Assembly: GCA_964652235.1 (NCBI GenBank)
Contig: CAZZDK010000017.1
Span: 1-43,581 of the forward strand
Source: CAZZDK01 sp964652235
GTDB taxonomy: Bacteria; Pseudomonadota; Alphaproteobacteria; UBA9219
DNA length: 43,581 bases
Reading direction: 5' to 3'
Part shown: piece by piece, positions 7,814 through 14,517 of the stretch
Numbering within the stretch: the stretch's first letter is position 1
Layout of the letters: each line of letters starts with the position of its first letter
Translations under genes and position numbers: made by a program
The notes under the pieces: generated by a model
The model's database searches: none
Seen by the model: the letters and a program-made list of their open reading frames with translations, nothing else
What the model was told of the DNA's origin: nothing

Positions 7814-8479
7814 ATGTCCGTACTCGATATTCTCATCACCTATCACATCGCTTTCCTGCAGGGTCTGTCCGTCACGCTCAAGCTTTGCGCGGTCATCTGG
7901 AGCGTAGGGCTTGTGGGTGGCGTCGCGCTCGGCGTTATGGGCGGCTATCGCAAGGAAAGCTGGGGGCGCGTGATTCACGGCTCGTCCTTTCTGTTTTCCG
8001 CTATTCCGACGCTCGTGATCCTGTTCTGGCTGCATTACCCGGCGCAGGCGGCGCTCGATGTCGTGATCGATCCGTTCTACACGGCGGCGTTGACGCTCAG
8101 CCTTGTGAACATCTTCAGCGTGGCGGAAAGCGTGCGCCTCGCCGTTTCGGATTTTCCGGCCCAGTACATCGTGGCGGGGCGCGTGTGCGGCCTGCGTTCG
8201 CGCGACATCGTGCGCTATATCCAGCTTCCCATTTTGTTCCGTCAGTTATTGCCGGGGATCATGGTTTTGCAGGTCGGTATGCTGCACATGACGCTTTTCG
8301 CAAGCCTCATCTCGGTAGAGGAAATGTTCCGCGTCGCGCAGCGCATCAACAGCATGATCTATAGGCCCATTGAGATTTACACGGCGCTGGCGTTTTTCTT
8401 CCTTTTGGTCTGTCTGCCGATCCATATTCTTGCGGCGCACCTAAAGCGTCGTTATACGCGCGATTTGTCGGAAAGGTAA
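7814..8479 (+). CDS. ABC transporter permease (polar amino acid type)
   Basis: A 221-residue inner-membrane permease that forms the translocation path, presumably as a homodimer since only one permease gene is present. It has five hydrophobic helices; the N-terminal GLSVTLKLCAVIWSVGLVGGV is typical of HisM/HisQ-type permeases. The cytoplasmic EAA loop that docks the ATPase is AGRVCGLRSRDIVRYIQLP (about residues 119-137). RBS TAAAGG precedes the ATG at 7814. It lies between the binding protein and the ATPase genes, with gaps of 9 and 4 bases, so all three are surely cotranscribed. Confidence 0.88.
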   Translation: MSVLDILITYHIAFLQGLSVTLKLCAVIWSVGLVGGVALGVMGGYRKESWGRVIHGSSFLFSAIPTLVILFWLHYPAQAALDVVIDPFYTAALTLSLVNIFSVAESVRLAVSDFPAQYIVAGRVCGLRSRDIVRYIQLPILFRQLLPGIMVLQVGMLHMTLFASLISVEEMFRVAQRINSMIYRPIEIYTALAFFFLLVCLPIHILAAHLKRRYTRDLSER

Positions 8480-8483
8480 AAGA

Positions 8484-9215
8484 ATGCTTCAGGCGAAAAA
8501 CATCACGTTCGGTTACGGGCAGACGACGATTCTCAAAAACGTGAATCTCAAAGTCGTTCCGGGGCAGATCACGTGTCTTATCGGGCCGAGCGGGTCGGGC
8601 AAAACGACGCTTTTACGCTGCCTGGCGCTTATGGAACCCCTATGGAGCGGCGAGATCGTGGTTGACGAAGACGTGTTTTCCTGGCCCTGGCCGGAAAACA
8701 AGCCTTTCATACCGCCTTATCCGAAACTCACAACGGTGTTTCAGCAGCTTTTCCTCTGGCCGCATCTCACGCTGCGCGAGAATATTCTATTGCCCGTTCG
8801 CCTCAATGGATTGGGCGAGGGGGCGGAAGACCGGATCGCCGCGCTCATCGGCGCGTTCGAGATGAAGGAGTTCATCGACCGCTATCCGAACGAAGCCTCG
8901 CTCGGCCAGCGCCAGCGCGTGGCGCTGGCGCGGGCGCTTATGCTGGAGCCTCATTATCTGTTGCTCGACGAGATCACGTCCTCGCTCGACGTGGAGCAGA
9001 TCGCCAAGATTCTGAATTACCTGAAACTGCTGCGCGGGGAAAATATCGGGGTGTTTATCGTCACGCATCTGCTCGGCTTCGCGCGGCACGCGGCGGACAG
9101 CGTGGCGTTCATGGACGAGGGAGAGATCATCGAATCCGGCAGTCCGGACATCCTAAAAGCGCCGGAGACCGAACGGCTGCATAATTTTCTGTCCGTCATC
9201 GCGGCAGCGAGCTAA
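8484..9215 (+). CDS. ABC transporter ATP-binding protein
   Basis: A 243-residue nucleotide-binding subunit that powers the preceding permease. Walker A is GPSGSGKTTLLRC (about residues 33-45), the Q-loop lies in TVFQQLFLWPHLT, Walker B is HYLLLDEITSSLD and the switch His is in VTHLLGF. The signature motif is unusual: ASLGQRQRVALARAL stands where LSGGQQQRVAIARAL is expected, so the first Gly of LSGGQ is replaced by Leu while Ser and the second Gly stay. It begins 4 bases after the permease stop and its 3' end overlaps the convergent receiver gene by 20 bases. Confidence 0.92.
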   Translation: MLQAKNITFGYGQTTILKNVNLKVVPGQITCLIGPSGSGKTTLLRCLALMEPLWSGEIVVDEDVFSWPWPENKPFIPPYPKLTTVFQQLFLWPHLTLRENILLPVRLNGLGEGAEDRIAALIGAFEMKEFIDRYPNEASLGQRQRVALARALMLEPHYLLLDEITSSLDVEQIAKILNYLKLLRGENIGVFIVTHLLGFARHAADSVAFMDEGEIIESGSPDILKAPETERLHNFLSVIAAAS

Positions 9216-9942
9216 CCGCTCCCTCTCCGTACCTTTCCAGAACCCGCATACATCTATCCACGGCTTCTTTCGGATCGAAGGGCTTCACGATGTAATCGGC
9301 GGCGCCCAAGGTAATGCCCTCGATCACGTCCTTTTCGACCGAATTGGCGGTAAGAAAGACGACCGGCACGTCGGCGAGAAAAGGGTTTTCCCGCAGCGCG
9401 CGCAAGACGTCCGCGCCGTCCATATCGGGCATCACGCGATCCAAAACGGCAAGAACGGGAACCGTCCGCCGGATGGCGGCAAGGGCTTCGGACCCGGTTT
9501 CTGCGGCAAGAATGCGGTAGCCTTTCGCGCGGAACCTTTGTTCCAGAAGGGCGCGGACCGTTTTGTCGTCGTCCACGATCAGGACGGTCAGTTTCATTCG
9601 CTTGAGGCGGTCCAGGATTCTTTTGGAAATCTGCCGCGGGTCGAGCGGTTTCAGGATGTAATCGACCGCTCCCGCAGAAAGGCTGCGCACGGTATCTCCC
9701 GCCGCGCGGGTCGCCGTGATCATGACGACCGGAATGTCGGCGGTTTCGGGCGTTTTTTTCAACCGTTCAAGCGCGTCTATGCCGGACATTTCGCCGGGCA
9801 TTTGATCGTCGAGAAGGATAAGGTCCGGCCGTCTGACCTTGACCAGTTCAAGGGCCTCTTTCGCGCTTGTGGCCGTCAACGTTTCGGCGCGGTCCTTGAG
9901 GATGGAGGAAAGCAGTCCTCGCGCGACGGCGTCGTCGTCCAC
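9196..9942 (-). CDS. Double receiver-domain response regulator (5' end uncertain)
   Basis: Two CheY-like receiver domains and no output domain, as in phosphorelay intermediates. Domain 1 has phosphoacceptor Asp in LILLDDQMPG, Thr/Ser in MITATRA and Lys in YILKPLDP. Domain 2 starts LTVLIVDDDKTVR, with Asp in LAVLDRVMPDMDG and Lys in YIVKPFDP. The only usable in-frame start, GTG 9942, begins inside the acidic pocket of domain 1 (VDDDAVAR), losing the first beta-strand. The upstream frame remains open and reads QPLVLIVDDDAVARG, preceded by a linker-like stretch, back to a seven-G tract at 10021-10027 where the HPt gene ends. I think both belong to one HPt-REC-REC protein. Confidence 0.85.
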   Translation of the reverse strand: MDDDAVARGLLSSILKDRAETLTATSAKEALELVKVRRPDLILLDDQMPGEMSGIDALERLKKTPETADIPVVMITATRAAGDTVRSLSAGAVDYILKPLDPRQISKRILDRLKRMKLTVLIVDDDKTVRALLEQRFRAKGYRILAAETGSEALAAIRRTVPVLAVLDRVMPDMDGADVLRALRENPFLADVPVVFLTANSVEKDVIEGITLGAADYIVKPFDPKEAVDRCMRVLERYGEGAVSSLPR

Positions 9943-9995
9943 GATCAGAACAAGCGGCTGCGCGTCGGATTCCCGGCTGTAATTCCTGGGCGGCT

Positions 9996-10352
9996 CTAGG
10001 GTCTGCGGCGCTGCGGTCTTGGGGGGGCTTGGGCCAGAACGCCGTCGCAGGCGGCGATCAGGGCTTTAAGATCGCGTTGGATGGTCTCCAGATTGTCCGG
10101 CTGGCTTTTGAGAAGGGTTCCCAGTCTTTCTCCCATCAGGCCGAGTTCAGGAAAGCCGAACGGGGCGGAAGACCCCGTAATTTTGTGCGCCAACAATTTG
10201 AGAGAGGCCGATTGCTCTTCGCCAAAGACGCCCTTCCGCAAATCCTTCAAGACGTCGTTGAGGCCGTCCCGCCGTTTTGTCAGTTCCTCGAAAAAAACCG
10301 GCAAAAGCGAAGAGGCGAGCGAATCCGAGACGTCAAAGAGAGGCGCGTTCAT
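9996..10352 (-). CDS. HPt histidine phosphotransfer domain protein, probably 5' part of a split HPt-REC-REC gene
   Basis: A 118-residue protein with a histidine phosphotransfer domain: LLAHKITGSSAPFGFPELGL (about residues 53-72) fits the HxLKGSS pattern with His as the phosphorylated residue, in a four-helix-bundle context. The last dozen residues (APPRPQRRRP) look out of frame: they begin at a seven-C tract on the coding strand (complement of 10021-10027). Adding one C there joins the frame to KTAAPQTLEPPRNYSRESDA and the receiver domains downstream. The gene overlaps a 65-codon ORF by 20 bases at its 5' end and belongs to a minus-strand signalling cluster with a CheY-like gene. Confidence 0.75.
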   Translation of the reverse strand: MNAPLFDVSDSLASSLLPVFFEELTKRRDGLNDVLKDLRKGVFGEEQSASLKLLAHKITGSSAPFGFPELGLMGERLGTLLKSQPDNLETIQRDLKALIAACDGVLAQAPPRPQRRRP

Positions 10353-10530
10353 TTTTTGCTTCTTTCAGATAGGGAACGTAGCCGAGATCCGTAGGCTCGA
10401 TAGGCCCGGACATCCATTTAGGGGCGGAAACAGGAAAGCGAAGGTCTTTTCCCGGGAGCAGGGGCGCCGGGTAATTCACGATGGCGTCCGCGACGGGAAC
10501 AGGCGAGGTATCCTCATTATGTCGGGCCAT
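10333..10530 (-). CDS. Small hypothetical protein in the phosphorelay cluster
   Basis: A 65-residue ORF of unknown function. Its ATG (10530) is one base after the TGA of the CheY-like gene (10534-10532), with GGGGGAA about 8 bases upstream as a ribosome-binding site, and its end overlaps the HPt start by 20 bases. The position strongly suggests a translated operon member. The sequence is proline-rich and non-hydrophobic (LLPGKDLRFPVSAPKWMSG), with no signal peptide, helix-turn-helix or metal motif. It could be a docking or regulatory peptide for the phosphorelay, but that is only a guess from location. Confidence 0.55.
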   Translation of the reverse strand: MARHNEDTSPVPVADAIVNYPAPLLPGKDLRFPVSAPKWMSGPIEPTDLGYVPYLKEAKNERASL

Positions 10531-10531
10531 T

Positions 10532-10930
10532 TCATTCCCCCGTCCGGGCCTTTGCCCAGATCTCTTTGACTTCGTTCGCGAGATTCATGGGATCGAAGGG
10601 CTTGACGATGACGCCGCTCACCCCTTTGTCCAGGCATTCCTGTATCTCTCCCGGTTGGGCGCGGGCCGTCATGAAGATGACGGGCGTTCGCGCGACGTCG
10701 CCCGGAAGCTTCCGGACGGCGTCGAGCGTTTCAAGGCCGCCCATTTCCGGCATCATGAAATCGACGATCAGGATGTCCGGCTTGAGGGAAACGAGCCGGG
10801 AAAGCGCCTCAGAACTCGACGAAAAGGTCGTCACCGTGAAGCCGCCGACGGTCTCAAGGGAGAGGCGGGTAATTTCAAGAATGTCCCTTTCGTCGTCGAT
10901 GCAGACGATGTTTTGAAGCGGCTTAGGCAT
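10532..10930 (-). CDS. CheY-like single-domain response regulator
   Basis: A 132-residue stand-alone receiver domain. It starts QNIVCIDDERDILEITRLSL (acidic pocket DDE), carries the phosphoacceptor Asp in ILIVDFMMPEMGG, Thr in VIFMTARAQP and Lys in GVIVKPFDP, so all catalytic receiver residues are present. No DNA-binding domain follows; output must be through a partner, plausibly the HPt/receiver proteins encoded directly downstream on the same strand. The ATG at 10930 is preceded by AGGAGAAAACG; the longer frame to 11083 has no typical N-terminal sequence and is not needed. The start overlaps a small upstream ORF by 8 bases. Confidence 0.92.
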   Translation of the reverse strand: MPKPLQNIVCIDDERDILEITRLSLETVGGFTVTTFSSSSEALSRLVSLKPDILIVDFMMPEMGGLETLDAVRKLPGDVARTPVIFMTARAQPGEIQECLDKGVSGVIVKPFDPMNLANEVKEIWAKARTGE

Positions 10931-11093
10931 CGTTTTCTCCTGAAAGGGAAACCCGGCTGATAGGCCGCTCGAACGGGGCCTTGTGGACGAGGGAGGCGCT
11001 GGTTTTCCAAAGTCCGCCGATGCCGACGGCGATCTGGCCGATCGGCATATAAAGCTTAAGCGAAACCGTGAATCGAGGGACAAACGGACTCAT
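10923..11093 (-). CDS. Possible small protein upstream of the CheY-like gene
   Basis: A 56-residue ORF (MSPFVPRFTVSLKLYMPIGQ ... SLSGENDA) with AAAGG 8 bases before its ATG and its TAA overlapping the start of the CheY-like gene by 8 bases, the geometry of coupled genes. It would be the first gene of the signalling cluster. The sequence has no motif I recognise. Spurious translation of a leader cannot be excluded, but the ribosome-binding site and the overlap make a real gene more likely than chance. Confidence 0.4.
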   Translation of the reverse strand: MSPFVPRFTVSLKLYMPIGQIAVGIGGLWKTSASLVHKAPFERPISRVSLSGENDA

Positions 11094-11157
11094 GCGCGCG
11101 CCTTTCGCACATTCGCGTAACGGATGAGGTCCGATTATCGTCGCTTAAAGGTCAAAG

Positions 11158-11204
11158 AAACCCTGCCGCGCGCCATACGTGCGCGTGGGGGCGCGGCATT
11201 TTTT
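11158..11204. terminator. Bidirectional terminator-like hairpin after rpmJ
   Basis: GCCGCGC (11165-11171) pairs with GCGCGGC (11191-11197) with further pairing in the loop. On the minus strand it follows the rpmJ stop and runs into AGGGTTTCTTT; on the plus strand it is followed by a T6 tract (11199-11204), the stronger signal. It may therefore also end some plus-strand transcript from 11095-11165, where I see no gene. Confidence 0.6.
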
Positions 11205-11328
11205 AGCCCTGGCGCGCTTTATAGCGGGGGTTCGTCTTGTTGATGACGTAAACGCGGCCCTTGCGCTTGACGACTTTGCAGTTCTTGTCGCGCTTTTTGA
11301 GGGCTTTGAGCGAGTTCGCGATTTTCAT
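11203..11328 (-). CDS. rpmJ: Large ribosomal subunit protein bL36
   Basis: A 41-residue basic protein (MKIANSLKALKKRDKNCKVV ... NKTNPRYKARQG) matching bL36 of the zinc-free type common in alphaproteobacteria: only one Cys is present instead of the four-ligand zinc ribbon. The start at 11328 gives the canonical MK-xx-NSLK N-terminus; a longer frame to 11388 crosses the promoter and is not credible. It is a stand-alone gene, as usual for this paralogue type, with its own promoter (11360-11388) and hairpin terminator. Confidence 0.95.
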   Translation of the reverse strand: MKIANSLKALKKRDKNCKVVKRKGRVYVINKTNPRYKARQG

Positions 11329-11359
11329 GGTCTTTGTCCCGAGCTTCAAAAGAGGCGGC

Positions 11360-11388
11360 AACCTAGGCGTCCAAGACCTCTTTGTCAA
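11360..11388 (-). promoter_or_regulatory. Sigma-70 promoter of rpmJ
   Basis: On the minus strand a perfect TTGACA (11388-11383), 17-base spacer and TAGGTT (11365-11360), about 32 bases upstream of the rpmJ ATG. Confidence 0.8.
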
Positions 11389-11607
11389 GGTTTGATAGAG
11401 TTAACCAACAAGCGATCCAAGGGCTTTTATTAGCGAGATTTTAACCCCTTGGATGAATACTTTTCGAAAGGAAAAGAGCGCCATCGGCGCCTTGAAGGAA
11501 AGAGGCCAAGACCCTGTTAAAAACGGCTTTAAGACGGTTTTCCTCCGATTTTCCCTCTCACAGGGCGGCGCTTCCTTTCGCGTTTTATCGCCATCCGACT
11601 TTCAACA

Positions 11608-11634
11608 AATCCGCCTCGTCGGTTGAGGCGGATT
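11608..11634. repeat. Perfect 10-bp hairpin upstream of the phoH-like gene
   Basis: AATCCGCCTC (11608-11617) pairs perfectly with GAGGCGGATT (11625-11634) around a 7-base loop, 38 bases before the phoH start. The rest of 11389-11672 holds no convincing gene; a 59-codon ATG frame at 11453-11632 lacks a ribosome-binding site. The hairpin may be a terminator without a T tract or a regulatory structure in the phoH leader. Confidence 0.5.
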
Positions 11635-11672
11635 CAACTTTGTCCGGTTGTCCGGACGGAAATGGGGTTCGT

Positions 11673-12428
11673 ATGTCCAAAAGACGTTCGCGTCGTGAAG
11701 ACCATGATTCCCGCTATGAACGTAGGGGTAATATAGAGACCTTTCCCGGCAATGACTCCTGGGACCCCCTTCAAAGGGCCGGGGTCCAGGACCGCCGGGA
11801 CCAACGGTACGTCCGTAAAGTCAGGCCGCAGAACGAAAATCAGGCTCGGTTGTTGGATGCGATGGCCAAAAGCAACATGATCGTCGCGGTGGGACCTGCA
11901 GGCACGGGCAAGACCTATCTGGCCATCAGCGCGGCGGTGGAAGCCTTGGAGGCGGGGAAGGTGGACCGCATTATCCTTTCGCGCCCGGCGATCGAGGCGG
12001 GGGAAACGTTGGGCTTTCTGCCGGGGGATTTGCAGGAGAAAATGGCTCCCTATTTGAGGCCTTTGTACGACGCCTTGAACGACCGGCTGGGGGTTAAAAG
12101 GCTTAAACAATTTATTTTGGACGGCATCATCGAAATCGCGCCCATCGGCTTCATGAGAGGCCGCACGCTCAACAATGCCTTTATCGTCATCGACGAATCC
12201 CAGAACTGCACTTATACGCAGCTTAAAATGCTTCTGACCCGCTTGGGCTGGCATTCAACCATGGTTTTGACGGGCGATCCGGACCAAAGCGATCTTCTAG
12301 GCGGCCTGTCCGGTCTGGCGGACGTGGCGAAAAGGCTGGAGGCGGTCGAAGGCGTTACGGTTGTCCGTTTGACGGATCACGACATCGTCCGGCATCCTCT
12401 TGTGGCGAGTATGCTGGGGGTTCTCTAG
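11673..12428 (+). CDS. PhoH-family ATPase
   Basis: A 251-residue P-loop ATPase of the PhoH family, cytoplasmic, thought to act in RNA metabolism or as a nucleic-acid helicase. After a basic, disordered N-terminus (SKRRSRREDHDSRYERR) comes the ATPase: Walker A VGPAGTGKTYLA (about residues 70-81), the family block LSRPAIEAGETLGFLPGDLQ, PIGFMRGRTLNNAF, Walker B FIVIDESQNCT and a sensor region VLTGDPDQSDL. There is no N-terminal PIN or KH domain, so this is the short form. I prefer the ATG at 11673 over a TTG at 11640. It stands alone 90 bases before the atp operon, without the ybeY/ybeZ neighbours typical of the other PhoH branch. Confidence 0.92.
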   Translation: MSKRRSRREDHDSRYERRGNIETFPGNDSWDPLQRAGVQDRRDQRYVRKVRPQNENQARLLDAMAKSNMIVAVGPAGTGKTYLAISAAVEALEAGKVDRIILSRPAIEAGETLGFLPGDLQEKMAPYLRPLYDALNDRLGVKRLKQFILDGIIEIAPIGFMRGRTLNNAFIVIDESQNCTYTQLKMLLTRLGWHSTMVLTGDPDQSDLLGGLSGLADVAKRLEAVEGVTVVRLTDHDIVRHPLVASMLGVL

Positions 12429-12456
12429 CGGTCTGCCAAAACTTCCAAAAGCCGTC

Positions 12457-12485
12457 TTGACACCCGCCCCGGAGACACCTACTTT
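12457..12485 (+). promoter_or_regulatory. Sigma-70 promoter of the F0 ATP synthase operon
   Basis: Perfect TTGACA (12457-12462), 17-base spacer, TACTTT (12480-12485). Transcription would start near 12492, about 29 bases before atpI. Confidence 0.8.
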
Positions 12486-12520
12486 GCGCCCGATTTCCGG
12501 TGCGGCTTGGCAGGCGGGCG

Positions 12521-12826
12521 ATGAGCGGCGATTCCGATCAGCAGAAGCTTAAATCCCTCGCGGCAAGGATCGCCAAGGCCCAGGAATCCGCCGATCCTTC
12601 GCGGCGCGCGAAGGGGGGGGACGGGATGGCGTCGCGCAGTATTCTTCGCGGCGTCCGGATCGGTTCGGACTTCGTGGCGTCGGTGATGGTGCCGACGGCG
12701 CTGGGCGCGTTTCTCGATGAGCGGCTGGAAACGGGTCCGTGGCTGATGCTGGCGTTGCTTGCGGGCGGGTTCGCCCTTGGGATCTGGACGTTGATTTCGG
12801 CCTTGGGGCCAAAAGGGCAGAAATAG
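12521..12826 (+). CDS. atpI: ATP synthase protein I
   Basis: A 101-residue membrane protein that in other bacteria assists assembly of the c-ring. The N-terminus is charged and helical (SGDSDQQKLKSLAARIAKAQ), followed by two membrane segments (GSDFVASVMVPTALGAFLD and GPWLMLALLAGGFALGIWTL), the typical AtpI/AtpZ layout. ATG 12521 matches the usual MSxx start; an upstream GTG at 12500 is possible but less likely. First gene of the F0 operon, 14 bases before atpB and directly behind a consensus promoter. Confidence 0.88.
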   Translation: MSGDSDQQKLKSLAARIAKAQESADPSRRAKGGDGMASRSILRGVRIGSDFVASVMVPTALGAFLDERLETGPWLMLALLAGGFALGIWTLISALGPKGQK

Positions 12827-12840
12827 GTAGGGGACGAGAA

Positions 12841-13593
12841 ATGGGCATACATTCGCCGATCGAGCAGTTCGAGATCAAGGATCTGTCTGGTCCCCTCTTC
12901 GATTTGGCCGGGCACCCCGTCGCTTTTACGAATTTTGCTTTGGCCACGGTGGTCGCGGTGGTTTTGGGCGCGCTCTTCATTTTGTTGCCGATGCGGGGCC
13001 GTTCGGTCGTTCCGGGCCGCTGGCAGGTTTTCGCCGAGACGGTCTATGGCGCCATTTCCGACGTGCTGGCCGAAGCGGCGGGCAAGAAGGCCAAGCCGTT
13101 CCTGCCTTTCATCTTCACGATTTTCCTGTTCGTCCTTTTGTGCAATTTGCTCGGCCTGATCCCCGGCGTCTATACGCCCACGAGCCAGATCGTGGCGAAC
13201 CTGCTTTTGGCGTTGACCGTCATCGTGGTGGTTCTGGGAACGGGCTTTTTCAAGCACGGCTTTCACTTCATCCACATTTTCATCCCGTCGGGCGTTCCGG
13301 GGCCGCTGGTTCCGTTTCTGGGGATTATCGAGGCCGTTTCCTTCTTCATCCGTCCTTTCAGTCTGTCCTTGCGTCTTTTCGGGAATATGCTGGCCGGGCA
13401 CATCCTTTTGAAGGTCTTCGCGGGCATGACCGCCGCGATCGCGACTTCGGGATGGGTTTCCGCCGTGGGCGTCTTTCCCGTCCTTATGAACGTGGCGATC
13501 GTGGGCTTCGAAATCTTCGTCGCCTTGGTCCAGGCCTACATCTTCACGGTCTTGAGTTCGGTTTACCTGCGCGATGCGCTTGAAATGCACTAA
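12841..13593 (+). CDS. atpB: ATP synthase F0 subunit a
   Basis: The 250-residue stator subunit forming the two proton half-channels against the c-ring. The start at 12841 (MGIHSPIEQFEI) is preceded by AGGGGACGAGAA; a longer frame from 12739 would read into atpI and is rejected. Five or six membrane helices are visible. The essential Arg of the fourth/fifth helix is in FSLSLRLFGNMLAGH, and the last helix carries GFEIFVALVQAYIFTVLSSVYL, including the conserved Glu and Gln. It is followed by a 63-base gap to atpE, with a strong AAAGGAG there. Confidence 0.97.
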   Translation: MGIHSPIEQFEIKDLSGPLFDLAGHPVAFTNFALATVVAVVLGALFILLPMRGRSVVPGRWQVFAETVYGAISDVLAEAAGKKAKPFLPFIFTIFLFVLLCNLLGLIPGVYTPTSQIVANLLLALTVIVVVLGTGFFKHGFHFIHIFIPSGVPGPLVPFLGIIEAVSFFIRPFSLSLRLFGNMLAGHILLKVFAGMTAAIATSGWVSAVGVFPVLMNVAIVGFEIFVALVQAYIFTVLSSVYLRDALEMH

Positions 13594-13656
13594 GCGGGGT
13601 ATCCGAAGAGAGTTCAACAACAACCACCAACCAAGTGCGTCAAAAAGGAGTTTATC

Positions 13657-13887
13657 ATGGAAGGTTCAGCTTTGAAGTTTATCGCCGTCGCTATCGCCAT
13701 GTTCGGCGGCGCTCTCGGCGCGGGCTACGGCCTCAGCACCGTGTTCTCGACGTGGCTGACGTCGATTGCCCGTAATCCGGCGGCGGACGACAAGATGCGC
13801 ATGGTCGGCCTTATCGGCTTTGCCGGCACCGAGCTTGTGCTTCTGATGAGCTTCGTTGTCGCGGCGCTGCTTCTCTTTGTCGCCTGA
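13657..13887 (+). CDS. atpE: ATP synthase F0 subunit c
   Basis: A 76-residue hairpin of two membrane helices, forming the rotor ring. Helix 1 is glycine-rich (AMFGGALGAGYGLSTVFS), the polar loop is ARNPAADDK, and helix 2 carries the proton-binding Glu in GFAGTELVLLMSFVVAALLLF. The Gln and second Thr/Ser that mark sodium-binding rings are absent, so a proton ring is likely. AAAGGAG is well placed before the ATG, consistent with the high expression this subunit needs, and a strong hairpin after the gene probably reduces downstream expression. Confidence 0.97.
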   Translation: MEGSALKFIAVAIAMFGGALGAGYGLSTVFSTWLTSIARNPAADDKMRMVGLIGFAGTELVLLMSFVVAALLLFVA

Positions 13888-13898
13888 ATCAGGGTTTC

Positions 13899-13944
13899 GG
13901 AAAAGGAAGGGCGGCAAGCGCCTTTCCTTTTCCGCCCGTTTTTT
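13899..13944 (+). terminator. Attenuator-like hairpin between atpE and atpF'
   Basis: GGAAAAGGAAGG (13899-13910) pairs with CCTTTCCTTTTCC (13921-13933), one bulged base, capped by CG pairs, and is followed by six Ts (13939-13944). It looks like an intrinsic terminator in mid-operon, suited to giving an excess of subunit c, or a 3' stabiliser of an atpE message. Confidence 0.75.
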
Positions 13945-13959
13945 GAAGAGCGAGAAAAG

Positions 13960-14517
13960 ATGAAGACGATCAGATTCCTGTCGGCGGTTTGGGCCGCCTT
14001 CTTGTTCGCTGCCGTCCCCGCTTTCGCGGAAGAGGGTCACGGCGGCGGCGTTTTGCCTCAACTTAACGTCGCGCTTTATCCGGGCATTCTTTTCTGGTTT
14101 GCCGTTTCGTTTTTCGCTTTCTTTCTCATCATGCAGGTTGCGGGCGTTCCCGGCATTCAAAAGACCCAGGCGAAGCGGGCGCGGGTTCTCTCCGCGGATT
14201 TGAACGCGGCGCGCGCCGCCAGCGAAGAGGCGCAAAAGGTCGTCGTAGCCTACGAGACGGCCCTTTCCAAGGCGCGCCACCAGGCCCAGGCGACCGTCAG
14301 CGACATTTTGATCGAAGCCGAAAAGGAAGCCGAGGCGCACGGCGAGAGGCTGCAAAAGGAGTTGTCCCACCGCATGAAGGTCGCGGAAGACAACATCGCC
14401 GCCGCCCGCCAAAAGGCGATGGAGGAAGCGCCTCAGTACGTCAACGCCCTGGTCCAAGAGCTTTTCGCCAAGGTCACGAAATCCGGCATAGGCGCGCCGC
14501 AGAAGGCGAGGGGATGA
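13960..14517 (+). CDS. atpF': ATP synthase F0 subunit b'
   Basis: One of the two diverged b subunits of the peripheral stalk (185 residues). It begins with a cleavable-looking signal segment (FLSAVWAAFLFAAVPAFA), then a short periplasmic part and one membrane anchor (GILFWFAVSFFAFFLIMQVAG). The rest is a long amphipathic helix rich in Ala, Glu and Lys (about residues 70-165), as expected for the coiled coil that reaches F1. The GxLFWFAVSF sequence is characteristic of b' rather than b. It starts after the mid-operon hairpin and its TGA overlaps the atpF ATG as ATGA. Confidence 0.92.
   Translation: MKTIRFLSAVWAAFLFAAVPAFAEEGHGGGVLPQLNVALYPGILFWFAVSFFAFFLIMQVAGVPGIQKTQAKRARVLSADLNAARAASEEAQKVVVAYETALSKARHQAQATVSDILIEAEKEAEAHGERLQKELSHRMKVAEDNIAAARQKAMEEAPQYVNALVQELFAKVTKSGIGAPQKARG

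Noticed and set aside
11453..11632. 59-codon ORF before phoH
   Set aside because: No ribosome-binding site, it includes the hairpin at 11608, and the translation shows no protein-like pattern.
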